DNA of 64,000 nucleotides from Adineta steineri (lineage: Eukaryota; Rotifera; Eurotatoria; Adinetida; Adinetidae), in the NCBI GenBank assembly GCA_905250115.1, contig CAJNOI010000097.1, positions 1-64,000 of the forward strand. Reading direction: 5' to 3'. The notes under the pieces were generated by a model. It did not search any database. It was given only the letters and a program-made list of their open reading frames with translations, and was not told the DNA's origin. The first letter of the stretch is position 1; each line of letters begins with the position of its first letter. This document shows, in pieces, positions 45,165 to 56,913 of this stretch. The position numbers and the translations under genes were made by a program.

Positions 45165-48100
45165 TTAAATTCCTTTGTTTTCTGTTATTTGTTTTGATCG
45201 TGGTTGTTGTTCAAGTATTTTCTTATGTGTTTTTTTATAAATCTTTTTAGAATAACGTTTCCATACTTCATTAGCATGATATGATTGATAAAAAATTGCA
45301 TCTGTTGGTAATGGAATTTCAGCTCGACGAATATTTTGTTTATATTGATCTGGTGCAATACGTACAAATGATGATTTAAGTAAAAGAAGACATTCACATT
45401 CATTACTAATTAATGTTAAACATGGTTGATTTGGAAAAAGCATATCTGCTACACCCTAAAAAAATTCAAATGAAAAAAAAAACAAACAAATGAATTAAAT
45501 TCTACTAACAAAATATTGAGTTTCATTTAATGTTTTAACATGTACATAAATCATTTTGTCTGGTAGAATTAATTTTGATTTTTTATTTATCTAAAAACAA
45601 ATAAGATATTTGATAAGAATAAGAAGAATTCGTTGTTTCTTTTCTACCATCGATTGACTACGTTTAGGTGGTTCATTAAGTGTCAGTGATAGTTTTGGAT
45701 GACTATTCGGATTATTTATTACTAATTGATCATAATCAATCAATGGTAATCGATCTCGTTTATCAGCCACACCAGGAAATTGCTTTTAAAAATTAATAAT
45801 AATAATAATATAAAGTTATTATATATATATGTCTATTACTTTTTCAATGTCAACAATATTATTTGATCGTGTCAATGAAATAGATGATTTTTTTCGATCA
45901 GTAGTGGCTGAATTTCGTAAACGACTAATACGTAAATCTGTATCAAGTGTTGTTTCATCTAATCCTGATGCATCAATATCACCGCTAAGTTGAACTTCTG
46001 AAAATAATGTATTATTATCTCCTATTTCTTCCATACTATTATTATCATCATTTTCATTTGCATCATTCACTAAAATAAACAAAAATGATTTATGTTTTAA
46101 AACTAAATAATAAATAGAAACTTTTTTCATTTTGTATTTGTTCAAAATCATGTTTATTTAATTGCGATATAGCACCATCAGGATCAAGACGTTTCCATAT
46201 TTCAAGTGAACCTGTTTTCACAATAAATATATGTTTCATACGACGACTATCTCGAGTAATCACTTCCGATAGTCTAAAATTACAGTGTTGAATTGCATGT
46301 GGAAATTCATTGAGACGATCGATTGGAAAATTACGAAGAAATGGTACATTAGTTCTTAAATAGATAAATAAATATTTTCTATAAAATTTTATTTTCTTAC
46401 TTAAGAAATTTTAAATCATCTGCACTACAATATCGATCGTTCCCCATATAAATTGCTTTGAAATCCTGTAAAAAGAAAAAAAAAAGGGAATATATTTATT
46501 TTAAATTAATCACGCAATCGTATTTACATCTTTCCAAAGGACCAACAATTCAAGTTTTGTCTTAGATGTTATCGTAAATATTTGCCGTGAATTTGTCATT
46601 AATCCTTTTTCCTTTAATTCAATACCAATTATTTCACTTTTTTTCTAATGAAATCTTTATTAAATTCTTACGCCGAATGTGCATCCTCGTTTTAGGATAT
46701 CTATTATTTGTATATGATCGTCTGTTATTCTTTTATATATTACACATGCTGAACCCGATAAAATAATATAGAAACAAGCAGCACAATCACCTTGTCGAAT
46801 AATAGTACGTCCTTCGGTATAGCTAAGAATGATTAAAATTAGAATTATATAAAAGAAAAGAAAATAAAATGAGTATTTACCATTCATACCATGCTTCTTG
46901 TAATATGTGATTTTGTAATGGAATTGCTAACCGTGAAAATGGTTTGATATCAGCTAAACATCTTCGAATCTTAATATAGAAATGAATGTATCGATGTGAG
47001 GAATATTTAACTTTAACAAAATCATTTTCTCCTGGTCATACTATCTGAATAAAGATATGAATTTGAATTGAATAATACCATTTTATATCTGATCGAGCTT
47101 TTCATTTAGGAATACATCTTCTTTCTAAGAAACGACTGTGAAAAGAACCGAAACTTGTATATGTATTTTTAACTTTTTACTGAGTTTGTTGAGAAGAAGT
47201 TCTATATTGACATAAAGTCTGGGTTCATCTAACGAATTAATGTGAATGATACATTTATATTCGTTGTTAGTAAGGAATATGACAACTATATATGTCAATA
47301 GATCAAGGGGGAAAAAGCGAGACTTCATCTACTTCCGTACTTCCTTTGTACTCCCATCGTACTCCTACTGTACTCCTATTGTACTCCCATTGTGCTCCCA
47401 TTGTACTTCATCTGTACTACCATCGTACTTCCTTGTACTCCCATTATACTCCCATTGTACTTCTCTGTATTCCCTTTGTACTTCTATGTACTCCCATCGT
47501 ACTTCTCTGTACTCCTATCGTACTTCAAAAAGTTTTGAAGTAGAAGAAGTCTCGCTTTTCCCCCCTTGCAATAGATACGAATGTCTGAAGACCAAATTAC
47601 GCGTCAAGTCCTATTTTCTGAAAATGAATCATTTAAGAACAGAAGTTTTAATATTCTCCATAATTCTTTTCACTCTAATTGGATATGAATATAATTTTTC
47701 AACGAAGTTTTGTCTATTTATAGTTCACAAGATGAGTAAAGTAACTCATTGAGCAAAAAGAAAATTTTATAATAAGTGTTCATTTTCTTCCTTTCCATTA
47801 TAATCATGTTTTTTTTACTATTTTTGTTGAAATAATCAATAATGCATTAGCAACAAAATAAGACTAACAAGAAAAATCTAATAATTTATTTATTATAGAA
47901 GAAAAAAACATTATTTTGTTGTAAATTTTAATTAATGTTTCACTATTGTCTATTATCGAAGATCAATCTTCTCATATTTCTATTCTTGTTTCATAGTTTG
48001 ATATGCTTTTTCCACATACCTTATCAATATTGGTTATATTACGTTCGCCTGTTGGTTGTTTGAAAAAATTTCGAACAATAGGTAAAATATCAAACTAATA

Positions 48101-48189
48101 GAAAAGAAAATAAAAAAAATTAGTTACATAAAAAAAATCAAAGTTGATTTTCTTACTGATCGAGTTTTAAAATGTGATTTATCAAACAT
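45165..48189 (-). CDS. Cyclic nucleotide-binding domain protein (CNBD2-like)
   Basis: Multi-exon gene read downwards. The start is MFDKSHFKTRS at 48189, then FDILPIVRNFFKQPTGERNI (about 48020-48094), IRRCLADIKPFSRLAIPLQ (about 46880-46981), the cNMP-binding core CYTEGRTIIRQGD...FYIILSGSACVIYK...DILKRGCTFG, GIELKEKGLMTNSRQ, a C-terminal region with RDSRRMKHIFIVKTGSLEIWKR, and finally IRRAEIPLPTDAIFYQSYH to TAA at about 45165. The Gly-Glu-rich phosphate-binding cassette is only partly conserved, so nucleotide binding is uncertain. The layout resembles vertebrate CNBD2, a sperm-associated protein; that identity is inference. Introns are mostly 50-60 nt, but the one from 48019 to 46982 is about 1 kb and holds a hAT-like MITE. 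Confidence 0.7.
47304..47568. mobile_element. 265-bp hAT-like MITE with an internal minisatellite
   Basis: Terminal inverted repeats of about 31 bp: CAAGGGGGAAAAAGCGAGAC at the left, and at the right inverted CAAGGGGGGAAAAGCGAGAC. It is flanked by a perfect 8-bp target duplication CAATAGAT (47296-47303 and 47569-47576), the size expected of hAT elements. The whole interior is a tandem array of roughly 12-bp units (GTACTCCCATCGT and variants). It lies in an intron of the CNBD2-like gene. The two long open frames that cross it are by-products of the array. Confidence 0.85.
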
Positions 48190-49065
48190 TATTGATGAAT
48201 AATTGAACTTAAAAAGATTCTTATCAGAAAAGTTACAAGAAGAATAGAAGAAAAATAAAATACAATACAATCAATTTATTAGTTAGGAAATTTGATCTTT
48301 TCTTTTGCTTTTACACAATTGACAACATGCTTTTCTTGCAAGTGAAACCATACCAAGAGATAAAAAGAATAAAATTAAATTGGTTGCTGGGCAAAATATA
48401 AATGTTACACGTGTAAAAGTAAATATAGTCATATTTGTTAAATAAATAATGCAACTTGAGAAAAATATTTTTCTTATAATGTTAATATAAAAGTACTTGT
48501 TGTTAAAAATATTTTATATGAAACATAATATTTAAGTTTGGCGTCAACAATAGTTCCCCTGCGTATATGTTCAATGTAGTCTGTATAAAAAAAAGGAACA
48601 GATTTCTATTGCTGTATTCCTTTGAAACTAAATAAAGTTAATAGGAAGTGATTATGTGCACTTAAACAATCATAAGAAAATATTCAACAAAAATTAAATT
48701 AAATCAGTCTTATAGGTACTTGGTTTTTAACGTTGATGAAATGCCTTAACTTAATAGCAACCAATGTACAAACTAAATTAAGTTTTATCTTTTCTCTTGA
48801 GGGTGGCTGCAGGTGTGGATGTGGATATAAATCCGCCCTTCGTTTACCTAAACTCACACATACACATGGATGTATGTGCCAGCTTCTTTTTTCTGCACAG
48901 TATAGAAAAAGACATCTAGTATCTATTGCAGAGCTAGGCAAAATACTCGAAGTACTCGTATTCGTACTCAAAGCATTAATACTTGCCTAGCACTGATATA
49001 TTGCGTAGCAGAAACAAATAAAGAGAAAAGATAAAGATGATAACGAAATGAAGATATAAAGATGT
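48190..49065. other. Intergenic spacer with one telomere-like palindrome
   Basis: Divergent spacer between the CNBD2-like gene (minus) and the ICMT-like gene (plus), so it may hold promoters for both. The palindrome at 48797-48870 has GAGGGTGGCTGCAGGTGTGG against TACCTAAACTCACACATACAC. No other feature recognised. Confidence 0.5.
48797..48870. repeat. Telomere-like palindrome (diverged)
   Basis: The left arm starts GAGGGTGG and contains GGTGTGGATGTGG; the right arm contains ACTCACACATACACATGG. Family member with more mismatches than those at 42702 or 55822. Confidence 0.45.
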
Positions 49066-49815
49066 GTGAAAAAGAAAAAAATGTCCTTTTCACTTCAAAT
49101 TTACATACAAAGTATATCTGACGAGATGTTTCCATTTCTCCAACTTTTTCTACTTATTCTTTCAACTGTGCTTGTCCACCTTGGTACCACTAACCCAAAT
49201 TTGAGCTCTACTAGTGATTACGTAGCAGATGAAGGTTTTGGTGTATCATCATATATAGTGTCCATTGTACCTAAGATTGCTCAAGCTCTCATATGGAGTT
49301 CGACGTTATACCAAGGATTATATCTATATCTTCAAGCCTCTTCACCAGCTACAATTTTAACATTTTTCCCCCAAATATCAACAGTTATTAACTGCCTGCC
49401 TCTTACACCGATGTCAGTGCTTGGATACATCTGTATGATCCTAGGCGGCTTGGGGAGAGTTTGGTGTTTTAGAACGCTAGGAGCATTTTTCACCTTTGAA
49501 GTTACTATTCGTAGTTCACATAAGCTAATCAAGACTGGTCCATATGCTTATGTACGCCATCCATCATACACGTTCGCCTTTATCATGATGATTGGAATAA
49601 TGCTTATTCAACAACGTTTAACAAATTTTTTTCCAGATAAGAGATGGGTACAGATTCTGTTTGGTCCTGTTGGATGTTTAACATCTTGCATATTATTGGC
49701 ATTGGGTCTCACAAAACGTGTAATACGTGAGGAAGAAGAGTTAAAAAAGACATTCGGCAAAAAATGGACTGAACATGCGTCAAAGACTAAAAGATTTATA
49801 CCCAGAGTGATCTAA
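49066..49815 (+). CDS. ICMT-like membrane methyltransferase
   Basis: Intronless frame, 249 residues (a shorter start at MSFSLQ, codon 6, is equally possible). Several hydrophobic helices (FPFLQLFLLILSTVLV, VLGYICMILGGLG, YTFAFIMMIGIML, PVGCLTSCILLALGL) surround the signature of isoprenylcysteine carboxyl methyltransferases: GPYAYVRHPSY with the RHP motif, and the C-terminal acidic EEEELKKTFGKKWTEH followed by KRFIPRVI. ICMTs methylate the prenylated C-terminal Cys of CaaX proteins in the ER membrane using SAM; this protein could also be a relative acting on another lipid or amine. The N-terminal half is not strongly conserved. A telomere-like palindrome lies 150 bp past its stop. Confidence 0.8.
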   Translation: MKKKKMSFSLQIYIQSISDEMFPFLQLFLLILSTVLVHLGTTNPNLSSTSDYVADEGFGVSSYIVSIVPKIAQALIWSSTLYQGLYLYLQASSPATILTFFPQISTVINCLPLTPMSVLGYICMILGGLGRVWCFRTLGAFFTFEVTIRSSHKLIKTGPYAYVRHPSYTFAFIMMIGIMLIQQRLTNFFPDKRWVQILFGPVGCLTSCILLALGLTKRVIREEEELKKTFGKKWTEHASKTKRFIPRVI

Positions 49816-50709
49816 TGGACACGCAGAAGTATACATATTATAAACAGAATCAGTAGTTTCTTTATTGTCTTTTCGTATCTAACAATTAAGTATTTTCAAT
49901 TCACTTTTCTATTTTGTAATAAAAGCGATTACAACACACCACTACAGATACTATACGTTTATAATACTTGTGGGTGTGGGTATAGATGTGCATAAAGCAG
50001 GTACATACACCCATACCCAACACGGAAGATCGAGAGTGGTTTGAATGCTTAGCAGTTCTCTAATATTTTATGTTCATAATAAATGTTCGTCGAGATGAAC
50101 TTGTATATTCACAATAACTTATAGTTGGTGGTGTTGGACTTATATCCATTGTTGCATACCATTTTATTTGTTTTTTTCTTTTTTTTGTTTATATCTCATT
50201 TGTACACTATTGGGTGATTACATTTCTTTTTATTCTGATTATCTCCTTCATGAAATACTTTGATCTTCTTTCAAAACTTTTGCGATTATTATTCTACTTT
50301 TGAGTTTTATTATATCTTTATGTACTCGTTATTTCAGTCGTTTTTTTTAGTGTTTCCGTTCTTGTCATATTGTTTTTTCTTTTTCTTTGTCAGTGGGAAG
50401 GGGAAGTATTATGGCATGCTATATCACATGCTATAAAGAATACTAATTCTCTTTCATTTTCTCACGTACTACTGATAACGTTGAGTATTTAAGGAGTGAA
50501 TATTGAGAAGAGAACGATGATTCTTGTTTTATGAAAGAAGAATAAAGAACAAAAAGGATCGATAGCAATAATAACAATATTTTATTCCACTTTATTGTTT
50601 TCGTATCCTGATATATTGCCGTGTTGTCAGCTGCCATGAAAAAGTTATATTATAGCAGATAAATAGTAATTTCTCTTTTTTTTAGTTAATCATCGTACAT
50701 TATTAGACC
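49816..50709. other. Intergenic, with palindrome 49969-50024
   Basis: T-rich spacer. It contains the palindrome CTTGTGGGTGTGGGTATAGATG facing ACATACACCCATACCCAACAC. No gene or RNA recognised. Confidence 0.5.
49969..50024. repeat. Telomere-like palindrome
   Basis: The arm TTGTGGGTGTGGGTATAGATG and the inverted arm ACACCCATACCCAACAC are separated by about 17 bases. A clear member of the family. Confidence 0.6.
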
Positions 50710-53700
50710 ATGATGGTGTGTTCGTGTTTGGAATCTCTCCCTATAGAAGTTCTCTACGAAATTTTTGACTGTCTATCAACCTATGACATATTCCGTGCAT
50801 TTGGTGGTCTTACAAGTCGGTTCAGTGATGCTTTGATAAAATATCCTGTACGGCTTAATATGCGGTTCGTGTCTAGGTACGTGTTTGATCATTTATGTTG
50901 CATGGTACAGCCCGAACAAATAATCGCACTCACATTATCGGATTCTGATCGATCGTGCGGCCAAATGGAATTGTTTCATAAGTCTGTCCAGATTGAACAA
51001 ATGAAGAATCTTCGCTCATTAGCTTTGCTTAAAGGTGAATCTGTTGCTCTGTCGTCGATTCTTACGCGCTTACCATGCGTGGATCTACTTAAATCAATAA
51101 CCATCCTTGGTGCTGAGAGAATTCGCAACACGGGAATAAATCTAGAGTTTCCTCAGGACTCTACATCTTACCACATTCATCCGTTTTTGGAATTCCTAAA
51201 AACGCCACTTCATCTAGAGTTTGCTCAGGACTCTACATCTTACTACATTCATCCGTTTTTGGAATTCCTAAAAACGCCACTTCATCAATTGCGTCACTTA
51301 GCAATTGATGCATGTACAAATGATGAGATCCGACAGATTTGTTCACTCGTGCCTCAACTCAAAAGTCTTTTTATCAAGTTCGACGATCGCAATTTATTTG
51401 AGCTCGATGGATTGCCAAAGAGTCTCACTAAACTCACCATCGTTGATTCATGCAGTAAGTTTGCTTCAAAGTCTTAAACTAAGTCGCAGTCTCTAAAGAT
51501 ATGTCTCAGTAATAATCGATTACACACTAGAGATTCACTTGGGAAAAATAAAATCTAGCTTCACTTTTGAATGTTATGACAAGATCCACAGTCTGACTTA
51601 TATTTCCTAAAATAGATCGAAACATAAGTGATTAATATCAACTATGATTGCAAATAATTTTCTGAAACGAATAAGCTTTTTATTGAGGATTACGGAAAGA
51701 ACAATAATCAATATCGGAAACATCTAAGAATTCACGTCAATCAAAATGAGTCATATTACTGTGCCTACTATTGCGGCCAATATGCGATCCGTCTGCATAT
51801 CGTTCCACCTGAGAATTCATACTGATATGTTAGTCGTTCCATTTATTAAAAAATTATAGTTGGAACCTGATTAGAATATATTTTTAATGTATTTAATCTG
51901 TTCTTCTCCTGGAAAGGCGAGAAAAGAGAAGAAAGGTATTTATTAGTTGTTTCAGCGATCTTTTCTTTTGACTGTAACCGTTTTCGTTGTATGAACGTGA
52001 CACCAGCTATTTATGTTTTTCAAAAACTATCAGTGCAGTTCCTATTAAACTGGAATGTGAAACATAGTAGATCTTCAAAACCACAAATTAATACCAAAAA
52101 AGCAGTTCAATTTGCTGCTAAAGTCGAAACAGAAAAACTTTGTATCGCGATCCATAAAACTCTAATAAGCCCAACATAGACTTGACAGACACAGTACGAG
52201 TAATATCTGTCACATTCAGGAGAAGAGAGAAAGAGAGTAACTTGTTTACTGTGTATCTTAATATTCAATAGTAATCATGTTTCACAAAAGGTCGTATGAT
52301 CATTTGTTAATGAGAAAAAACAGATCTGTGCAAAAATGTTCCAGGTCTGTCTTGTCGGTTTGAATTTTGATATTTAGGTAAGTTTTCATAGATCAATTGC
52401 AGTGGCGGCGCGAGCGAGGGGGCGGGGATTAGGGGAGGGCACCCATCTTGCTTTTGGAAAAAAATGACTGAACTTTCTCCGATTTTTGAGTTGGCTTTCT
52501 TTCATTTCGGACCGATTTACTTTCTCCTGTTTGGCAGTTTGGATTTGAAAACTGGTGGATAGGTCTGCAGACTCCTTCGGAAACTAAACCAAAAACGTTT
52601 TTTTTTGCTCATTAGTTTTGGTTTTTGGGTAGTTAAGACAGACAATTTTTCTAAAATCTAAGAAATCTCAAAGTGAGCAAATTGTTTTTTCTTTCTCCTG
52701 TTTTATGATGACCCTCCTCCTGCTTTTAGGCCTTCGCGCTTTCACTGGTCAATTGTCATTCAGCTATTTGACACAGCAATTGAACTCTCTGACACAATTG
52801 AAACATTTAAATCTCGAACTGCAAGTTAATCAAGACGTGGCTAATGGAAATCAATGGGAAAAGTTTCTCACAAGATATCTACCTGGCCTCTCTAGCTTTC
52901 AGTTCAAGTTCCAGATGAATGGATGCCGTGATTTAGGCAATGATATTATCAAATCATTTTGTAGCGCCTTCTGGCTTGAAGAAAAACATTGGTTTGTTAT
53001 CATTACTGACGCCAAAACAGATCGGTATCACGGTGAGTGCACCCACCATTTTTGCCATATGTGAGCAATTAACATTAAATTTACACAAGATATGATTTTA
53101 TTCTAAACTTCTTATAATAGAAACTGACGAAACCCATTTCAGAAGTTGACCAGAATGAGTTTTTTAGAAATTTTTTTTGTAAAACTGTGAAAAGTTCTCA
53201 GTTTGTTAGTTTCTATTTTCGAGCAGCTTTCTTCTCTCAAAAAGTATCGATCTTTGAAAAATTTTACCCAGTTTGAAAGATTTTGTAATGATATTAATTT
53301 TGGTCATAGACGCTTAGATAGGGTGTATGTATCACTTTATCAAGAGTCAACTCTACTGAAAGCAGTGAGTGTAGCTCCCTATTTTTGATAACAAGTTTAT
53401 TACATCTTTAATATATTTTGAAGTGAAATCAATTTTGTTGTTGATGATCGATTGAATAATGTTACATTTAGATCAGATCATCCTTTCAACAGTGCCACTC
53501 TATGCATCTCGAAAATGGGATTATACTCATCCATTGAAGCCAAAATTAACAACAGCCCCAAACTCATATGATTTTGGTCGCTATGTCAATCATCTGATGC
53601 TGCAGTTGGAAGCTCTAGGTCGTAGCCCGAGCGAAAGTTTGAAAAGACCATTTGATTATATAACAGACGATGTTGTACCAGAAGAAAAGTTAAATTTTTC

Positions 53701-55392
53701 GTTGGATAAAAGTTGCTTGCAATCGTACAACCTGATTAATGTTCAAACACTCGAACTGCGTGGAGGTAGCTATCATTGTCTCGTCACGGGACATGAAGAG
53801 ATCCCAAAAATTCAGACTCTATTTCATCTCCCATCCCTTCAACACTTGAATCTCGGCCAAGCACTGGTTTCGGCAAACTTCCTCTTCAGACTGCTCGAAA
53901 TTATGCCTTCTGTGACTCATCTCACCATCCCACACAATCTGAAACTAGAAAACTTCGATAGCGGTCGTCACTCATTCAATCAGATAAAGACGCTCACGAT
54001 ATCATCGCGGTACGGTGGTCGTACTTTTGGATGTGGGTTTGGACTTCTGAAAAACTGCATGTTATCTCATTCTTCTGAAATTTTTTTTCGATTATTTGCC
54101 CATGTTGAACATCTTAACATGCCGATCGATGAAATACGCCAGCTGACTAGTGTGATTAACGCATTGTTGCATCTCAAAAGTGGCATGTTCTATGTTAAAA
54201 ATTCGAGTGAGTATAATATTAATTATATCAAGTTGTGTACTTTTCACATCTTTCGGAGTCATTCGTTCAATCGTGATTCTAGAATAAAAAACAATAAAAT
54301 CAGATAATATAGTAGTTATATTAGAATGCTCAAAATACTATAGATTATGAAATTCGTCATTTAGTAGTGATAATCTCTACTGATACAGACGGTAAAATTA
54401 TCAAACACTATAAAACCTCTCAAGAGCTTCAATTGTTATGCTTTTAACGAACGGTTTATCCATATGATAATCTAGTCATAGGGTGAGATAGATGCACGCA
54501 TTCCTTGATGCGCGCAGTTCTCTCTGCAAAAATCCAGAAGTGAGTCTCGTCTTTTGTTTACTGAGAAAGTTTTAAATAAAGAAATGATCTATAACATTAT
54601 ACAATGTGCTTTTATTCACATACTTCTTTCAAACTGAATCAGGAAAACTAACTCTTATAATTCTTCTTTATTTTTCTTTGGCTACTTGATCAAAGTGTCG
54701 AAAATATTGTGTTTGACACCCTCGTGTATACATAGAAGAATTCTGAGAACAGTTTTTTTTTAAAGTTATTTTAATTGATTAAAACAAAAGGTCTGACAAC
54801 ATCGCAGTATATTGCTGTTTGAATAAAGTGATGTATCTTATCCTCTTGTGAGACAAAGGTTGATTCATCTTTATAGTCTACCAAGAGCATTGAAAGATTG
54901 GAAGACATTTGAATCTATTCATTTTAAGCGCTTGGTCTCATCATACTATACAAAAAGCAAATGATACTTACACACTTTCTCGAAGATAAAACAAGATTTA
55001 ATGAGTGGGGAACAGGACTCATAAATCAATAACATCTGACCATTACGGTATAGCATGCTCATAATCTAGAATCTACCATTCATTCTCACTCATTTTGAAG
55101 TGAAATGTGTGGCATGACAGTTGTGTCATTAATCTATATGTTCACTGAATTATGTTTAATATCAGTTTTCAGACACTTAAACCGAGTATCTACTGGAATT
55201 CGAACGAAAAATTTAATCAGTAACATAATGTATCTGTGGGTATTTGTTTTAGATGGAAGTTTCTTTTGCAGTGCAAGCGTCATAGATGATATTCTGCATG
55301 GTACACGTCTCTCAAGCAATAATTGTACTTATCGGAATGAAGACAATTCTTTACATTTGTGGATTAAAGCTGACGAAGGTATCTGTCAGTAA
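50710..55392 (+). CDS. F-box/leucine-rich-type protein, multi-exon
   Basis: Exons: 50710-51454 (donor GCA|GTAAGT), 52730-53032 (TTTTAG|GCC...CACG|GTGAGT), a middle part ending at 54206 (frame open from about 53459), and 55253-55392. The joins 51454/52730 and 54206/55253 keep the frame. The N-terminal F-box is LESLPIEVLYEIFDCLSTYDIFRAF, which would bind SKP1 in an SCF ubiquitin ligase. Leucine-rich stretches follow (NLRSLALLKG, LKHLNLELQ, SLQHLNLGQ), probably the substrate-binding part. It ends SSNNCTYRNEDNSLHLWIKADEGICQ. The region 53033-53458 could not be modelled with confidence, so the gene may be damaged there. Large paralogous families of such genes are usual in bdelloids (from memory). 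Introns of 1.0-1.3 kb are long for this window. Confidence 0.65.
51142..51285 (+). repeat. 72-bp exact-phase tandem duplication in the F-box gene
   Basis: 51142-51213 and 51214-51285 are copies differing at only a few bases, encoding LEFPQDSTSYHIHPFLEFLK... and LEFAQDSTSYYIHPFLEFLK... (24 residues each). The length is a multiple of three, so the frame is kept; it adds one repeat to the leucine-rich part. Confidence 0.9.
52399..52440. mobile_element. hAT-like terminal repeat in an F-box intron
   Basis: CAGTGGCGGCGCGAGCGAGG resembles the CAGTGGCGGA-type tips of hAT transposons. It sits in the 1.3-kb intron 51455-52729. The opposite tip was not found, so size and completeness are unknown. Confidence 0.35.
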
Positions 55393-56913
55393 TCATACCG
55401 TTCTCGCTTCTTTTTTCTCTGTTACTCTTTTTTGAAAAAATGTTGTCTACGATAACATTCCACTTCTTCTTCTTCTTTGTCTTTATATAGCATACATGTT
55501 AATGTTGTGTTTTTGTTGAAGGCAGTGTATGTTTTTCTCTATGTGAAATTGCTTGTTTTCTTTCAAATACATTCGTTACCGTGCTGTTTCTCTCTCCTTC
55601 TACAGACAGGATTTAGTTCATTTCATCAAGAGAGTTCATAGTGTCGTTGATTAAATTCATCTTCTGAGAATCTATTGGTGTTTCTTGCTCTTTTATGTAT
55701 ATATATATTGTTCATTATGCTATTCATTTTTTTTTGTATCTTTATGTTTAGTCTTTGTGTTGTTAATTATTTATTCTCGCTACAGCTTAATATATTGTTA
55801 TTTGCATCAGTTATCTCTCGATGGTGTGTGGGTATGAATAGATGTATCTTCTTTATTCATACCCACACCCTAGTCTTACTCGTCGTAATAAAAAGCGACA
55901 TAAAATCAAAAGAAAAATAGAAAAAGTATCGATTAATTCAAAATAATGAGTCAATATGGAAATAAAAAAATCAAAATTTTTCTAAAACCTAACAATACAA
56001 ACTATGAACGATTGTACAAAGATTATCAAAATGCAATTCGTATTCATTTTTATTAGTCATATGGCCATAATTATGCTGAAAATATTTTAACAAAAGATGT
56101 TTTTAGTGAAATTAATTTTCGTAAATGAACTGAAGGAAGTAAAGAATAAGCTTTTACTAATAGACTATCTTTACTTATTTAATTTCTATTATATTCATTC
56201 TGTTCAATTAATCTTAACGGCAACGGATAATATTCTACGATAATCATTCTTTATATAATGTATCATTGGTTTTTCTTTTTATCTTAAATATTCTTTTCGA
56301 ATATCTTGTCATCGATTATTTTCTTCTTCTTGATATACATACTACTGATTTTTTTCTTTTCTCTATCAACATCGTTATTATTGTTATCAATTTCTTAGTT
56401 TATTTTATTTTTTCATAATAAAACTCGGGATTGATATCATCGTGACATATCCCGTTAAAAGAGACTCACAAGAAATGCTTTGACTTATTTATTTTTATCT
56501 AATCAAGAAGATGAATTTGTATCTTTCTAGCTTTCGAATAAAGTCTGCATGTATTAATGAAAATGAATTTTTCTAATTGATCATTTAAGTCTTTAGAATG
56601 AACAAAGATTTTTATCAAATCTAACAAATATTCGACAAATTAGGAATTGTTCATTCGTTAACAGTGGCAAAATGTAAATGTCAAATAGAAAATATGTTAA
56701 TTTTTTAATAAATATTCTATATTGTTGAGCTTTTATTATGTAATTCTTAAGATATATAGTTGAAGAATATCTTGATGTATAATACATCCAATAAATATAG
56801 TACTGCTCTTAAAAAAGAAACAGAAATCCATCTGACAAGGCAAAATAAATATCTTCTCTTATGAAATTGTAGATTGTCTTTAGTTTTATTTGTAAAAGAC
56901 TAGAAATAGTAAT
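55393..56913. other. Intergenic, with palindrome 55822-55872
   Basis: T-rich spacer between the convergent F-box gene and phosphate-carrier gene. Apart from the telomere-like palindrome nothing was recognised; the small open frames are low-complexity. Confidence 0.5.
55822..55872. repeat. Telomere-like palindrome (best-preserved hairpin)
   Basis: The left arm GGTGTGTGGGTATGAATA and right arm TATTCATACCCACACCC are nearly perfect inverses with a 14-16 base loop. It shows that the family unit is an inverted repeat and not merely two chance G/T and C/A tracts. Confidence 0.7.

Noticed and set aside
47246-47752. 168-codon and 83-codon open frames with repeated LYSHCTS-like sequence
   Set aside because: They are translations of the 12-bp minisatellite inside a 265-bp MITE with a target duplication; not a gene.
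48699-48990. Two opposite frames around the 48.8-kb palindrome
   Set aside because: They overlap the telomere-like repeat and lack any motif; composition follows the repeat.
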